A stretch of 17,849 nt of DNA, from positions 1-17,849 of the forward strand of contig SFDE01000025.1 in assembly GCA_004558805.1 (NCBI GenBank). The letters are read 5' to 3'. Position 1 is the first letter of the stretch. Every line of letters begins with the position of its first letter. This document shows, piece by piece, positions 6,490 to 13,547 of this stretch. Position numbers and translations under genes: made by a program. The DNA comes from Faecalibacterium prausnitzii. Its GTDB lineage: Bacteria > Bacillota > Clostridia > Oscillospirales > Ruminococcaceae. Below the pieces are notes generated by a model that saw nothing but the letters and a program-made list of their open reading frames with translations, ran no database searches and had not been told where the DNA came from.

Positions 6490-7305
6490 ATGAAATTTGC
6501 ACCGATGAATTACCACTATCTGCGCTACCCGCTCACAAAGTTTCTGGATAAAGTGGAGCGCTCTCCCTTCGACAGCATCGACCTGTACTGTTCGGCACCG
6601 CAGCTGAACCTGTTTGACCATCCCCTCTCCCATCTGCTAGAGCTGGATGGGGAGCTGCGCCGCCGTCATCTGTCGGTCGCGGCAATGACCCCGGAAAACT
6701 GCGTCTATCCCGTCAACTTCTGCACACAGGACCGGATCACCCGGGAATCCAGCCTGCGGTACTATCAGCGCGCCATCGACACGGCAGAGTTTCTGGGCTG
6801 TCCCCGGGTGCAGATCAGCACCGGCTTCGGGTACTTTGATGCTCCTCGGGAGGAGGCGTGGAACAACTGCCGGGAATCTATGGCACAGCTCGCCGCCTAC
6901 GCAGAACGCAAGCATGTCACCCTGCTGCTGGAAGAACTGAAAAACACGACCACGAATGTCCTCATCACCAGCAGGGATATTGCAAAGATGCTGGATGAGA
7001 TCGACTCTCCGGCCATCGTGGGCATGGTGGATATGGATCAGATGACGTATGCCGGCGAGACGGTGGCGGATTACTTTGCAAATCTGGGCAGTCGGATGCA
7101 GTATGTCCATTTCAACGACCGGGGACATACGGTGCCCGGAGATGGAGATTTCCCCATGAAAGACTACTACGAGCAGATCAAAGCACAGGGCTATGACGGC
7201 TGCTGCTCCTTTGAGATCTGCGACCGGCGCTACTATATCGACCCGGACAAGGCCATTGACGACACCGTGGCGTGGATGCGCGCCAACACGCACGAACTGG
7301 ATTGA
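6490..7305 (+). CDS. FrlC-like sugar isomerase/epimerase (TIM barrel), copy 1
   Basis: This 271-residue protein belongs to the xylose-isomerase-like TIM-barrel family (AP endonuclease 2 fold) that contains FrlC, the fructoselysine/psicoselysine 3-epimerase. Likely metal ligands appear in the usual order: E148 or E149 in LLLEEL, D181 or D183 in GMVDMDQ, H207 in YVHFND and E242 in FEICDRRYY. The N-terminal MNYHYLRYPL and the TPENCVYPVNF segment are shared with the second copy at 11832. AAAGGAG precedes the ATG. It opens the enzyme part of the fraA operon. A 3-epimerase for an Amadori compound is the leading idea because it would let psicose-type (allulose) adducts enter the pathway. The true substrate is not visible. 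Confidence 0.8.
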   Translation: MKFAPMNYHYLRYPLTKFLDKVERSPFDSIDLYCSAPQLNLFDHPLSHLLELDGELRRRHLSVAAMTPENCVYPVNFCTQDRITRESSLRYYQRAIDTAEFLGCPRVQISTGFGYFDAPREEAWNNCRESMAQLAAYAERKHVTLLLEELKNTTTNVLITSRDIAKMLDEIDSPAIVGMVDMDQMTYAGETVADYFANLGSRMQYVHFNDRGHTVPGDGDFPMKDYYEQIKAQGYDGCCSFEICDRRYYIDPDKAIDDTVAWMRANTHELD

Positions 7306-7334
7306 AACAGAAGGATATAAAGGAGAGCAATACC

Positions 7335-8144
7335 GTGTGGACTCAGGAAATGTTTGGGGTTGAAAAACCCATCATCGCGCTTTTGCATCTGGATGCCCTG
7401 CCCGGCGACCCGGGCTACTGCGGCAGCATGGACACCGTGCTGGAGCACGCCCGGCAGGATCTCATGGCGCTGCAGAACGGCGGCGTAGACGGAATTCTGT
7501 TTGCCAATGAATTCAGCCTGCCCTACCAGCCGGTGGCGGATGTGGCAGTGATCTCGGCGATGGCCTATATCATCGGCGCTCTGCGCCCGCTGATCCGGGT
7601 GCCTTATGGCGTCAATGTGGTCAAGAATCCGATCGCGACCATCGACCTTGCTGCTGCCACCGGCGCAAGATTTGCCCGGAGCTGCTTCTCGGGTGCATAC
7701 ATGGGAGAATATGGCCTTTATACCTCCAACAGCGGTGAGGCAGTCCGCCACCGCAAAGCGCTGGAGATCCCGGATATGAAGCTGCTGTTCAAGGTGAACC
7801 CCGAGGCAGACAGCTATCTGGTGCAGCGGGATATTCAGGTAGTGGCAAAGTCTATCATGTTCGGTGGCTTTGCAGACGGCTTGTGCGTGTCCGGCGCTTC
7901 TGCCGGCAGCGAGCCGGATGACTCCATCCTGAACAAGGTCTACGAGGTGGCAAAGCCCCGCAATGTGCCGGTGTTCTGCAATACCGGCTGCCGCCACGAG
8001 AATGTGAGAGAGAAGCTGAAATACTGCGATGCCGTCTGCATGGGCACTGCGTTCAAGAAGGACGGCGTGTTCAACGGGCGTGTGGACGAAGAGCGAGTGC
8101 GTAGCTTTATGGAGATCGTGTACGACATCCGCGCCCGACTGTGA
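7335..8144 (+). CDS. BtpA/SgcQ-family TIM-barrel protein
   Basis: The 269-residue product resembles the BtpA/SgcQ family (COG0434), phosphate-binding (beta/alpha)8 barrels named after a cyanobacterial photosystem I factor but found widely in sugar operons such as E. coli sgc. Seen here: IALLHLDALPGDPGY near the N-terminus, GGVDGILFANEFSLPY, PYGVNVVKNPIATIDLAAATGARFAR, GADG-like FADGLCVSGASAGSEPD, and a C-terminal phosphate-type loop VPVFCNTGCRHENV with DAVCMGTAFKKDG. The start is GTG at 7335, preceded by AAAGGAGAG; the ATG at 7272 lies inside the previous gene and would give an unlikely extension. No enzymatic activity is established for the family. The operon context suggests a sugar-phosphate aldolase or isomerase-like role, which is speculation. 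Confidence 0.82.
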   Translation: MWTQEMFGVEKPIIALLHLDALPGDPGYCGSMDTVLEHARQDLMALQNGGVDGILFANEFSLPYQPVADVAVISAMAYIIGALRPLIRVPYGVNVVKNPIATIDLAAATGARFARSCFSGAYMGEYGLYTSNSGEAVRHRKALEIPDMKLLFKVNPEADSYLVQRDIQVVAKSIMFGGFADGLCVSGASAGSEPDDSILNKVYEVAKPRNVPVFCNTGCRHENVREKLKYCDAVCMGTAFKKDGVFNGRVDEERVRSFMEIVYDIRARL

Positions 8145-8158
8145 GAAAGGAGAGCAGG

Positions 8159-9703
8159 ATGAAACGCTATTTTCTGGGCATCGACATCGGTACCTTTGAG
8201 TCCCGCGGCATCCTGATCGACGAAAGCTTCCGAGTGGCGGCGGATGCCTCGGTGCCCCATGGGATGGACAACCCGCAGCCCGGGTGGTTCGAGCAGGAGG
8301 CCGAGGCGGTCTGGTGGGGCGATCTGTGCAAATTGTGCCGGACCCTGATAAAACAGAGCGGAATCCGGCCGGAGCAGATCGCCTGCGTGGGCACCAGTGC
8401 ATTGGGCACCGACTGCCTGCCGGTGGACGAACAGTGCCGCCCGCTGCGCCCGGCCATCCTCTACGGCATCGACGCCCGCGCATCAGAGGAAGCGGCGTGG
8501 CTGACAAAGCATTACGGACAGGCGCGGGTGCAGGAGTTGTTCGGCCATCCCATCTGCTCCGGCGACACGGCCACAAAGATCCTTTGGCTGCGGCGGCATG
8601 AGCCGGAGATCTACGCAAAGACGGCCTATTTCCTCACGGGCAGCTCCTTTTTGACGGCGCGCCTGACTGGGAAATATGTCATCGATCAGTCCCTTGCCAA
8701 AGGCTCGTTCCGACCGCTGTACCAAGCGGACGACAATGTGAACGAGGCAGAGTGCGGGCTGTACTGCCGCCCGGACCAGATCGCGGCGTGTGCATGGTCC
8801 ACAGATATCGTGGGCACGGTCACACTGGAGGCTGCGGCACAGACCGGCCTTGCCGCGGGAACGCCGGTCATTACCGGTACCGGTGACTCCACGGCAGAGG
8901 CCATCAGCGTGGGTCTGGTGGAGCCGGGCACGGCCTTTTTTCAGTATGGCTCCTCGATGTTCTATTACTATTGTACAGACCGCTTCGTGGGCAGCTATGT
9001 TTCGCCGCAGGGCAACGGCGCCCTCAAGGGTGGGAAGGCGTTTACCGTGCCGGGCACCTATTGTCTGGGCGACGGCACCAATGCGGCGGGCACATTGACC
9101 CGCTGGGTGCGTGACCTGCTGTACAGCAAAGAGCTGGAAGCCGAAAAGCAGGGCGGCGAAAACGCCTACGCAGTCATGGCCCGGGAGGCGGCTGCTGTGC
9201 CGCCGGGCAGCGACGGACTGATCATGCTGCCGTATATCTACGGTGAGCGAAGCCCCCTGCAGGACGCAGAGGCCACCGGAATGCTCTTCGGACTGAAAGG
9301 AACGCATGGACGGGCGCAGATCAACCGCGCTGCGCTGGAAGCCGTAGGCTATTCCACCTATCAGCATCTGCTGCTGTTTGAGGAGCTGGGGGTGCCGCCC
9401 CGGCGGATCATCACAGCGGGCGGCGGCACGAAAAACGCTGCATGGATGCAGATCATTTGCGACATGGCGGGAGTGCCGCTGACCATTCCGGAGCCGTTCC
9501 AGTGCTCCAGCTACGGAGACGCCATGCTGGCGGCATTAGGCGTCGGTGCGCTGGAAAGTTTTGCCGCCCTGCGTGCCGCTTTACCGCAGGGCAGGATCTT
9601 GCAGCCGGACCGGAAAAATCATGAATTTTATCAGGAGCATTACCCGATTTTCCGGGATCTCTATCTGGAAAATCGGGACAGGATGCACAGAATGCAAAAA
9701 TAA
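8159..9703 (+). CDS. FGGY-family carbohydrate kinase
   Basis: This 514-residue protein has the two actin-like domains of FGGY kinases (glycerol, xylulose, gluconate and related kinases; usual length 480-550). The N-terminal phosphate loop is LGIDIGTFESRGILID (6-21). The catalytic Asp is D243 in TGTGDSTAEAIS. The second-domain nucleotide site is ITAGGGTKNAAWMQIICD near residues 421-438. GMDNPQPGWFEQ matches the substrate loop seen in xylulokinase-like members. The substrate is probably a ketose or polyol, and the subgroup cannot be fixed by eye. The start at 8159 follows AAAGGAG; the upstream GTG at 8141 would overlap the preceding gene. A third kinase beside two PfkB enzymes suggests that the operon yields more than one phosphorylatable product. 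Confidence 0.9.
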   Translation: MKRYFLGIDIGTFESRGILIDESFRVAADASVPHGMDNPQPGWFEQEAEAVWWGDLCKLCRTLIKQSGIRPEQIACVGTSALGTDCLPVDEQCRPLRPAILYGIDARASEEAAWLTKHYGQARVQELFGHPICSGDTATKILWLRRHEPEIYAKTAYFLTGSSFLTARLTGKYVIDQSLAKGSFRPLYQADDNVNEAECGLYCRPDQIAACAWSTDIVGTVTLEAAAQTGLAAGTPVITGTGDSTAEAISVGLVEPGTAFFQYGSSMFYYYCTDRFVGSYVSPQGNGALKGGKAFTVPGTYCLGDGTNAAGTLTRWVRDLLYSKELEAEKQGGENAYAVMAREAAAVPPGSDGLIMLPYIYGERSPLQDAEATGMLFGLKGTHGRAQINRAALEAVGYSTYQHLLLFEELGVPPRRIITAGGGTKNAAWMQIICDMAGVPLTIPEPFQCSSYGDAMLAALGVGALESFAALRAALPQGRILQPDRKNHEFYQEHYPIFRDLYLENRDRMHRMQK

Positions 9704-9718
9704 GGAGGAGACTGTCCT

Positions 9719-10579
9719 ATGGTCATTGATACTCATATCCATCCGGCACTGTTTGCACCGATCTGTGAGGATCAGGAGCGCTTTCGCCGCCGCTGTGATG
9801 CCATGAATTATCATCTGATGAAGCCCTCCGACATGGCGCTGCTGCGCAAGCAGTATGCGCTTGCAGACATCGGACGAGTGGTGCTGCTGCCGGAGGACTG
9901 CTCTGTGGAGTCGGGTATGGTGGAGATCTCCAACGATGAGATCGCAAAGCTGGTGGCGCTGGATGCACAGTTCTATATCGGTATGGCAGCGGTGGACCCC
10001 CGCCGCCCCGATGCTGTGCAGGAGCTGGAACGTGCCTTTGCTGAGCTGGGGCTGGCCGGACTTGCAGTAAACACCGCACGGCTCAAGATGTACCCCATGG
10101 ACGAGCGCCTTGTGCCGCTGTATGATCTGTGCCGCAAATACCACAAGCCGATCATCTTCCACGCCGGATTCTGTCTGGAAAATAACGCGCTGGCAAAGTA
10201 TGCCCGCCCGATGGAATTCGAGGAGGTGGCGCTGCGCTGGCCGGAGGTCAATCTCTGCCTTGCTCATTTCGGCTGGCCGTGGGTGCAGGAGACGGCGGCT
10301 CTGCTGCTCAAGTATCCCAATCTCTACGCAAACACTGCACTGATGAACTTTGATGGTCCCTACCAGCTGTTTGCCAAAGTGTTCAAGCAGGACATGGGCG
10401 AATACTGGCTGGATCATAATCTGGCCGATAAGGTCATGTTCGGTTCGGACTCGCCCCGCATTCGCCCGGTGCGCAGCAAGCGGGGGCTGGATAGCGTGGA
10501 GATGCTGCCCGAGACGAGGGAAAAGATCTACTGGAAAAATGCAATGCGCTTTTTTGGATGGGAGGGCCAGAACAAATGA
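9719..10579 (+). CDS. amidohydrolase-superfamily metal-dependent hydrolase (COG2159 type)
   Basis: This 286-residue TIM-barrel hydrolase has the metal-site pattern DTHIH (H6, H8), FHAGF (H148), LAHFGWPW (H183) and GSDSPR (D244). That arrangement is typical of Amidohydrolase_2 enzymes, which act as lactonases, decarboxylases or amidohydrolases on small acids. AAGGAGGAG precedes the ATG and the previous stop is 15 bases upstream. Its last codons overlap the start of the YjbQ-like gene (ATGA), implying coupled translation. Candidate roles here are opening a sugar lactone, or hydrolysing an amide in place of the asparaginase used by the Salmonella fra system. Both are inferences from context. Confidence 0.82.
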   Translation: MVIDTHIHPALFAPICEDQERFRRRCDAMNYHLMKPSDMALLRKQYALADIGRVVLLPEDCSVESGMVEISNDEIAKLVALDAQFYIGMAAVDPRRPDAVQELERAFAELGLAGLAVNTARLKMYPMDERLVPLYDLCRKYHKPIIFHAGFCLENNALAKYARPMEFEEVALRWPEVNLCLAHFGWPWVQETAALLLKYPNLYANTALMNFDGPYQLFAKVFKQDMGEYWLDHNLADKVMFGSDSPRIRPVRSKRGLDSVEMLPETREKIYWKNAMRFFGWEGQNK

Positions 10580-11007
10580 GATTTGAGCTGAAGGAAGTAA
10601 GCATCTGCGCAGAGAAGGAGTTTGAGCTGATCCGCATCACCGACCCGGTGCGTGAATTTGTGGCACAGACCGGAGTAAAGAACGGCGTCGTCTATGTCAT
10701 CACGGAGCACACGACCACCGGCATCATGGTGAACGAGAGCCTGCCTTGCGTGGAAAAGGATATTATGGAGACGCTGGACCGGATCGCGCCGGAAAACTAT
10801 CCTTACCATCATAACCACTATCTGCCCACCTACGGCACCATCGGCGGCAATGCACCCGGCCATCTCAAGAGCCTGCTCACGGGGAACCACTGCGTTTTTC
10901 CGATCGCAGAGGGCAAGATCAAGCTGGGCAGCGCAGCGGATATTTATTTCTGCGAGTACGATGGCATCAAAAATCGCAAATATATGATCTACGTCATGGG
11001 CGAGTAA
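10576..11007 (+). CDS. YjbQ/UPF0047-family protein
   Basis: The 143-residue protein fits the UPF0047/YjbQ family (COG0432; usual length 130-145), sometimes called secondary thiamine-phosphate synthase. Seen motifs are VVYVITEHTTTGIMVNES (38-55, with conserved H45 and E54), the HH-rich YPYHHNHYLP (75-84) and PGHLKSLLTGN (94-104). The chosen ATG at 10576 overlaps the amidohydrolase stop; an earlier ATG at 10558 lies before the GGAGGG ribosome site. Family members are small trimeric enzymes and their true physiological reaction is uncertain. No thiamine gene is nearby, so a role linked to the sugar pathway is more likely than thiamine synthesis. Confidence 0.88.
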   Translation: MRFELKEVSICAEKEFELIRITDPVREFVAQTGVKNGVVYVITEHTTTGIMVNESLPCVEKDIMETLDRIAPENYPYHHNHYLPTYGTIGGNAPGHLKSLLTGNHCVFPIAEGKIKLGSAADIYFCEYDGIKNRKYMIYVMGE

Positions 11008-11020
11008 GGGGGGCTGCGGA

Positions 11021-11812
11021 ATGAAAAAAGCAATCGCAATGGCAGACAACTGCATTGATGTCTACTACCGGATGGACCGGTACTATCTGACAGGCAACAG
11101 CATCGACTTCGCCCTCAACTACAAGGCGCAGGGCGGAGACGTGACCGAAATGACCGTGCTGGGCAACGATGTCTTTGCAGATGCGCTGGTGGAGCGGCTG
11201 AAGCAGCGCGATATTCCGCTGCGGGTGCTCAAAAGGATCGACCGCCCCACCGGTATGGCAAAGATGGACCTCGTAGACGGGGACAAAAAGCATCTGGAAT
11301 TTCACGGCAACGCCATGGAGGAGATCGAGCTTTCCGCGGAGGATATGGAATTTGTCAAGGGCTTTGATATCGTGTATGCAGAGCGCTGGGCAAAGGCAGA
11401 GCGCTATATCGCTGCGCTGCGCCAGCCGGGGCAGATCTGGGTCTACGACTTTTCGAAACGACTGGAGCAGCCCTCCAACGACGCGCTTCTCCCCTATCTG
11501 GATTACGCCTTTTTCTCCTACGACAAGGATGATGACTATATCCGGGAATTTATGCGCCGCACGAAAGCGAAGGGCGCAGGCTGTGTGATCGCCATGCTGG
11601 GCGAGCATGGAAGCCTTGCCTACGATGGACAGAGATTCTATCATCAGGCGGCGGAAAACGTGCCGGTGGTAAATACGGTGGGAGCAGGCGATTCTTATAT
11701 CGCAGCATTCACCTACGGCGTGAGCCTTGGGGAGAGCATCCCGCAGTGCATGGCGCGGGGCAAGGCCCTTGCGACCCGGATCGTGCAGCAGTTTGAGCCT
11801 TACCTGATTTAA
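11021..11812 (+). CDS. second PfkB-family kinase, FrlD-like
   Basis: This 263-residue ribokinase-family protein is close in length to E. coli fructoselysine 6-kinase FrlD (261). The N-terminus MKKAIAMADNCIDVY carries the usual DN-x-D substrate motif, with NSIDFALNYKAQGGD and TVLGNDVFAD after it. The C-terminal signature is NTVGAGDSYIAAF (218-230), with D224 as catalytic base. Asn218 stands where most family members have Asp. Compared with the 295-residue kinase at 1639 it lacks the insertion after the signature and has a different substrate region, so it is not a simple duplicate. It lies 13 bases after the YjbQ gene with GGGG-rich Shine-Dalgarno sequence. It may phosphorylate a second fructosyl or psicosyl adduct, or a sugar released from it. 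Confidence 0.82.
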   Translation: MKKAIAMADNCIDVYYRMDRYYLTGNSIDFALNYKAQGGDVTEMTVLGNDVFADALVERLKQRDIPLRVLKRIDRPTGMAKMDLVDGDKKHLEFHGNAMEEIELSAEDMEFVKGFDIVYAERWAKAERYIAALRQPGQIWVYDFSKRLEQPSNDALLPYLDYAFFSYDKDDDYIREFMRRTKAKGAGCVIAMLGEHGSLAYDGQRFYHQAAENVPVVNTVGAGDSYIAAFTYGVSLGESIPQCMARGKALATRIVQQFEPYLI

Positions 11813-11831
11813 AGGAAAAGGAGCAATAACG

Positions 11832-12659
11832 ATGGAACTTTCACAGTTGTGTGCAGCAAATTATCATTACAAGCGCTATACGCTGGATTATTTTCTGGAA
11901 TCTGCCGAGCGGCTGGGCTATCAGTCTATCGAACTGTGGGCATCCGGCCCCCACCTCCATCTGGAGGATTTCGACGCTGCCCGTCTGGCTGAGTTGAACC
12001 GCAAGATCAAGGCACATCATCTTGCTCTGCGCTGCTTTACGCCGGAGCAGTGCGTGTATGCCATCAGCGTTTCTCATCCGGATAAGGTCTATCGGGACCG
12101 CACCGTAGACTTTTTCAACCAGCACATCGAAGCGGCCGTGCAGCTGGACTGCGACCACATGGTGGTATCTACCGGCTTTGCTTATCTGGATGTGGATGCA
12201 GAGGACGCGTTTGGCTGGTGTGCAGAGGCAATGGGACGCATTGCCCGCAAGGCAGAACAGGAGGGCGTGATGCTGGCGGTAGAGCCGTTTACCAAGTACA
12301 CCACCCACATCTGCAATGAAGCAAGCCAGCTGCGCCGTCTGCTGCGCACGGTCAACAGCCCGCGCCTTATGGGCTTGGCGGATACGGATGTCATCGCCAC
12401 GACGGCGGTGGATACCTTCTCCACCTTCCTTGATGTGATCGGCCCGGAGAATCTGGGACACGTCCATTTTGTGGACGGCAACCCCGGCGGGCATCTGGTG
12501 CCCGGCGACGGTGTTTTGGATCTGGACGGGGCACTGGAAAAGCTCAAGGCAATCCATTATACCGGTGCGCTGGGTCTGGAAGTGCTGGACCGCCGCTATG
12601 TCTTTGCCCCCGAAGCTGCGATGAAGCAGGCGATGGACTGGTATAAGGAAAGAATATAA
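11832..12659 (+). CDS. FrlC-like sugar isomerase/epimerase (TIM barrel), copy 2
   Basis: This 275-residue protein is a paralogue of the gene at 6490. Both share NYHY near the N-terminus, TPE-CVY, STGF-Y-D, PGDG and DRRY at matching places. Likely metal ligands are E151 in AVEPF, D184 in GLADTD, H212 in HVHFVDG and E250 in GLEVLDRRY. The pair has diverged widely in the segments between, which argues for different substrates rather than gene dosage. AAAAGGAG lies before the ATG. It is the last gene of the long plus-strand operon. No good terminator is seen in 12660-12704, although a GC-rich CGCGCGCCGCGCG palindrome follows the stop. Its pairing with the FrlD-like kinase just upstream mirrors frlC-frlD of E. 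coli. Confidence 0.82.
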   Translation: MELSQLCAANYHYKRYTLDYFLESAERLGYQSIELWASGPHLHLEDFDAARLAELNRKIKAHHLALRCFTPEQCVYAISVSHPDKVYRDRTVDFFNQHIEAAVQLDCDHMVVSTGFAYLDVDAEDAFGWCAEAMGRIARKAEQEGVMLAVEPFTKYTTHICNEASQLRRLLRTVNSPRLMGLADTDVIATTAVDTFSTFLDVIGPENLGHVHFVDGNPGGHLVPGDGVLDLDGALEKLKAIHYTGALGLEVLDRRYVFAPEAAMKQAMDWYKERI

Positions 12660-12704
12660 ACGCGCGCCGCGCGATTAGCGATTTTGCCGCACGTTTTCTA
12701 AGGC

Positions 12705-12953
12705 TCAATCTTCCAGCCTGCCGTGGTCACACCCCAGCGACAGGTAGTGCTCCATCTCCCCTTTCAGCACCATCTGGGCATACTCCAAGGGCTTGTTATA
12801 GAGCAGCCAGTCCAGCTCTGCCCGCTGTGCCGGGGTATGGCCGTACTCGTCCTCCACGGCGATGCAGTCAATGGCAAGGGTGGTGCCATCCTCAAACCGG
12901 GCTTCTACCCGGTTGGTGTCCATGTTGTAGCGGCAGGTAAGCAATTTTGTCAT
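12705..12953 (-). CDS. small conserved protein, DUF6061-like
   Basis: This 82-residue protein begins MTKLLTCRYNMDTNRVEARF and continues with DGTTLAIDCIAVEDEYGHT, RAELDWLLYNKPLEYAQMVL and an acidic, Asp-ending tail. It resembles the small DUF6061 proteins common in Faecalibacterium and relatives, which have no known function; this is from memory. The start at 12953 follows GGAGG at 8 bases, whereas the longer TTG start contains that site. It is convergent with the catabolic operon and lies just before the attachment region, a place where small accessory genes of mobile elements are often found. Confidence 0.7.
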   Translation of the reverse strand: MTKLLTCRYNMDTNRVEARFEDGTTLAIDCIAVEDEYGHTPAQRAELDWLLYNKPLEYAQMVLKGEMEHYLSLGCDHGRLED

Positions 12954-13054
12954 AATAGTATCCTCCAAGACTTGATTTTTGGTGTGCGGTCACTCGAACC
13001 AATGCCGTCAAGTCGTTGTCGGATGAAGTGGTTTTTAGTTTGTCCGGGAGTAAG

Positions 13055-13097
13055 TGCACGGTTTCTGCACGGTTTTTGCACGGTTTCAAAACGTGCA
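13055..13097. repeat. three tandem 11-bp repeats plus an inverted copy, left arm sites
   Basis: TGCACGGTTT with one extra base is repeated three times at exact 11-base steps (13055, 13066, 13077). An inverted relative, AAAACGTGCA (13088-13097), follows. The 11-base period puts all copies on one face of the helix. The repeats lie about 130 bases left of the tRNA-derived core and share TGCAC[AG][CG]TTT with the repeats right of it. They look like binding sites for an integrase arm domain or excisionase. 12969-13054 shows no gene. Confidence 0.6.
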
Positions 13098-13224
13098 GAG
13101 GGTGCTTTTCGTTGCAAAATCGGACAAAGGGTGCAGAAACTCGAAGCTCAAAACCTGCGATGCTTCGCAAAGAAATGACGATAAAACGTAACTTCCAAAA
13201 ATTGAGGGAATCGCCCGGCGTGCG

Positions 13225-13269
13225 CTACGAATCAGTAGGCCGGGGGTTCGAGTCCCTTCCATCGCACCA
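13225..13269 (+). other. attachment core: 3' part of tRNA-Arg(ACG) gene
   Basis: From the anticodon loop to CCA every segment has correct tRNA length: loop CTACGAA (anticodon ACG), stem TCAGT, variable AGGCC, T stem GGGGG, loop TTCGAGT, stem CCCTT, acceptor CCATCGC, discriminator A, then CCA. The matching ACTGA 5' stem, D arm and GCGATGG acceptor half are absent upstream, so this is a displaced 3' fragment and not a working tRNA. Such fragments mark att sites of tRNA-targeting tyrosine integrases, and an integrase gene lies 269 bases to the right. Confidence 0.8.
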
Positions 13270-13275
13270 GAAAAT

Positions 13276-13308
13276 GCCGTGAAATCGCAAGATTTCATGG
13301 CTTTTTTT
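13276..13308 (+). terminator. rho-independent terminator behind the tRNA fragment
   Basis: An 11-bp stem (13276-13286 with 13291-13301, one G-T pair) closes a GCAA tetraloop and is followed by seven T. It starts 7 bases after the CCA end and would terminate tRNA-Arg transcription once the element restores a full tRNA gene by integration. Confidence 0.85.
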
Positions 13309-13324
13309 GTTTTTCTGGCAGAGT

Positions 13325-13377
13325 CTGCACACTTTTGCACATCTCCTGCACACTTTTGCACATCTCCTGCACACTTT
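13325..13377. repeat. 2.5 copies of a 21-bp direct repeat, right arm sites
   Basis: The 21-base unit starting CTGCACACTTTTGCACAT repeats at 13325 and 13346, with a partial third copy at 13367. Each unit holds TGCACACTTT and a second TGCACA. They lie between the att core and the integrase gene, the usual place for arm-type sites, and share the TGCAC[AG][CG]TTT consensus with the left-hand repeats. Confidence 0.65.
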
Positions 13378-13447
13378 ACAAAAAAGCCAGGAACTCTTTG
13401 CATCGCTTGCACAGCGTGTATTTCGCTGCACAAAAATTAAGCTTGTC

Positions 13448-13547
13448 GGGGCGAGACCCCTCCATCTTGCTTACGCAAGACCGCTTTGTTGCTTAAAAGC
13501 CCCACTGGGGCTTTCATTGCTTCGCAAACGCAAATTTTTACGCGAAG
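13448..13547 (-). terminator. hairpin cluster at the 3' end of the integrase gene
   Basis: Several hairpins follow the integrase stop on the minus strand: CTTCGC/GCGAAG spanning the stop (13520-13525 with 13542-13547), a perfect 8-bp AAAGCCCC/GGGGCTTT with 3-base loop (13496-13503 with 13507-13514), TCTTGC/GCAAGA (13465-13470 with 13475-13480), and a short GGGG/CCCC pair. The 8-bp hairpin is followed by a short T-run on the minus strand, so it probably ends integrase transcription. Confidence 0.55.

Noticed and set aside
5047..6633. A 528-codon open frame on the minus strand, rich in His, Asp and Gly
   Set aside because: It is antisense to the Dcu-type transporter gene and has the composition of a reversed membrane-protein gene; no domain is recognisable.
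7233..8618. A 461-codon open frame on the minus strand
   Set aside because: It lies antisense to the BtpA-like and FGGY kinase genes and shows no domain motif.
12969..13010. TGGTTCGAGTGACCGCACACCA-like stretch on the minus strand, resembling a tRNA T arm
   Set aside because: The bases on each side of the TTCGAGT loop do not form a T stem or an acceptor stem, so it is not a second tRNA fragment. The quoted text is a paraphrase of the minus strand around 12980-13000.
13325..13377. Possible CRISPR array
   Set aside because: Units are contiguous 21-base tandem copies with no unique spacers and no cas genes nearby.
13225..13433. Minus-strand ORFs ending or running through GRDSNPRP or MEGTRTPGLL peptides
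   Set aside because: These peptides are the known false translations of the reverse strand of a tRNA 3' end and confirm the tRNA fragment rather than a protein.
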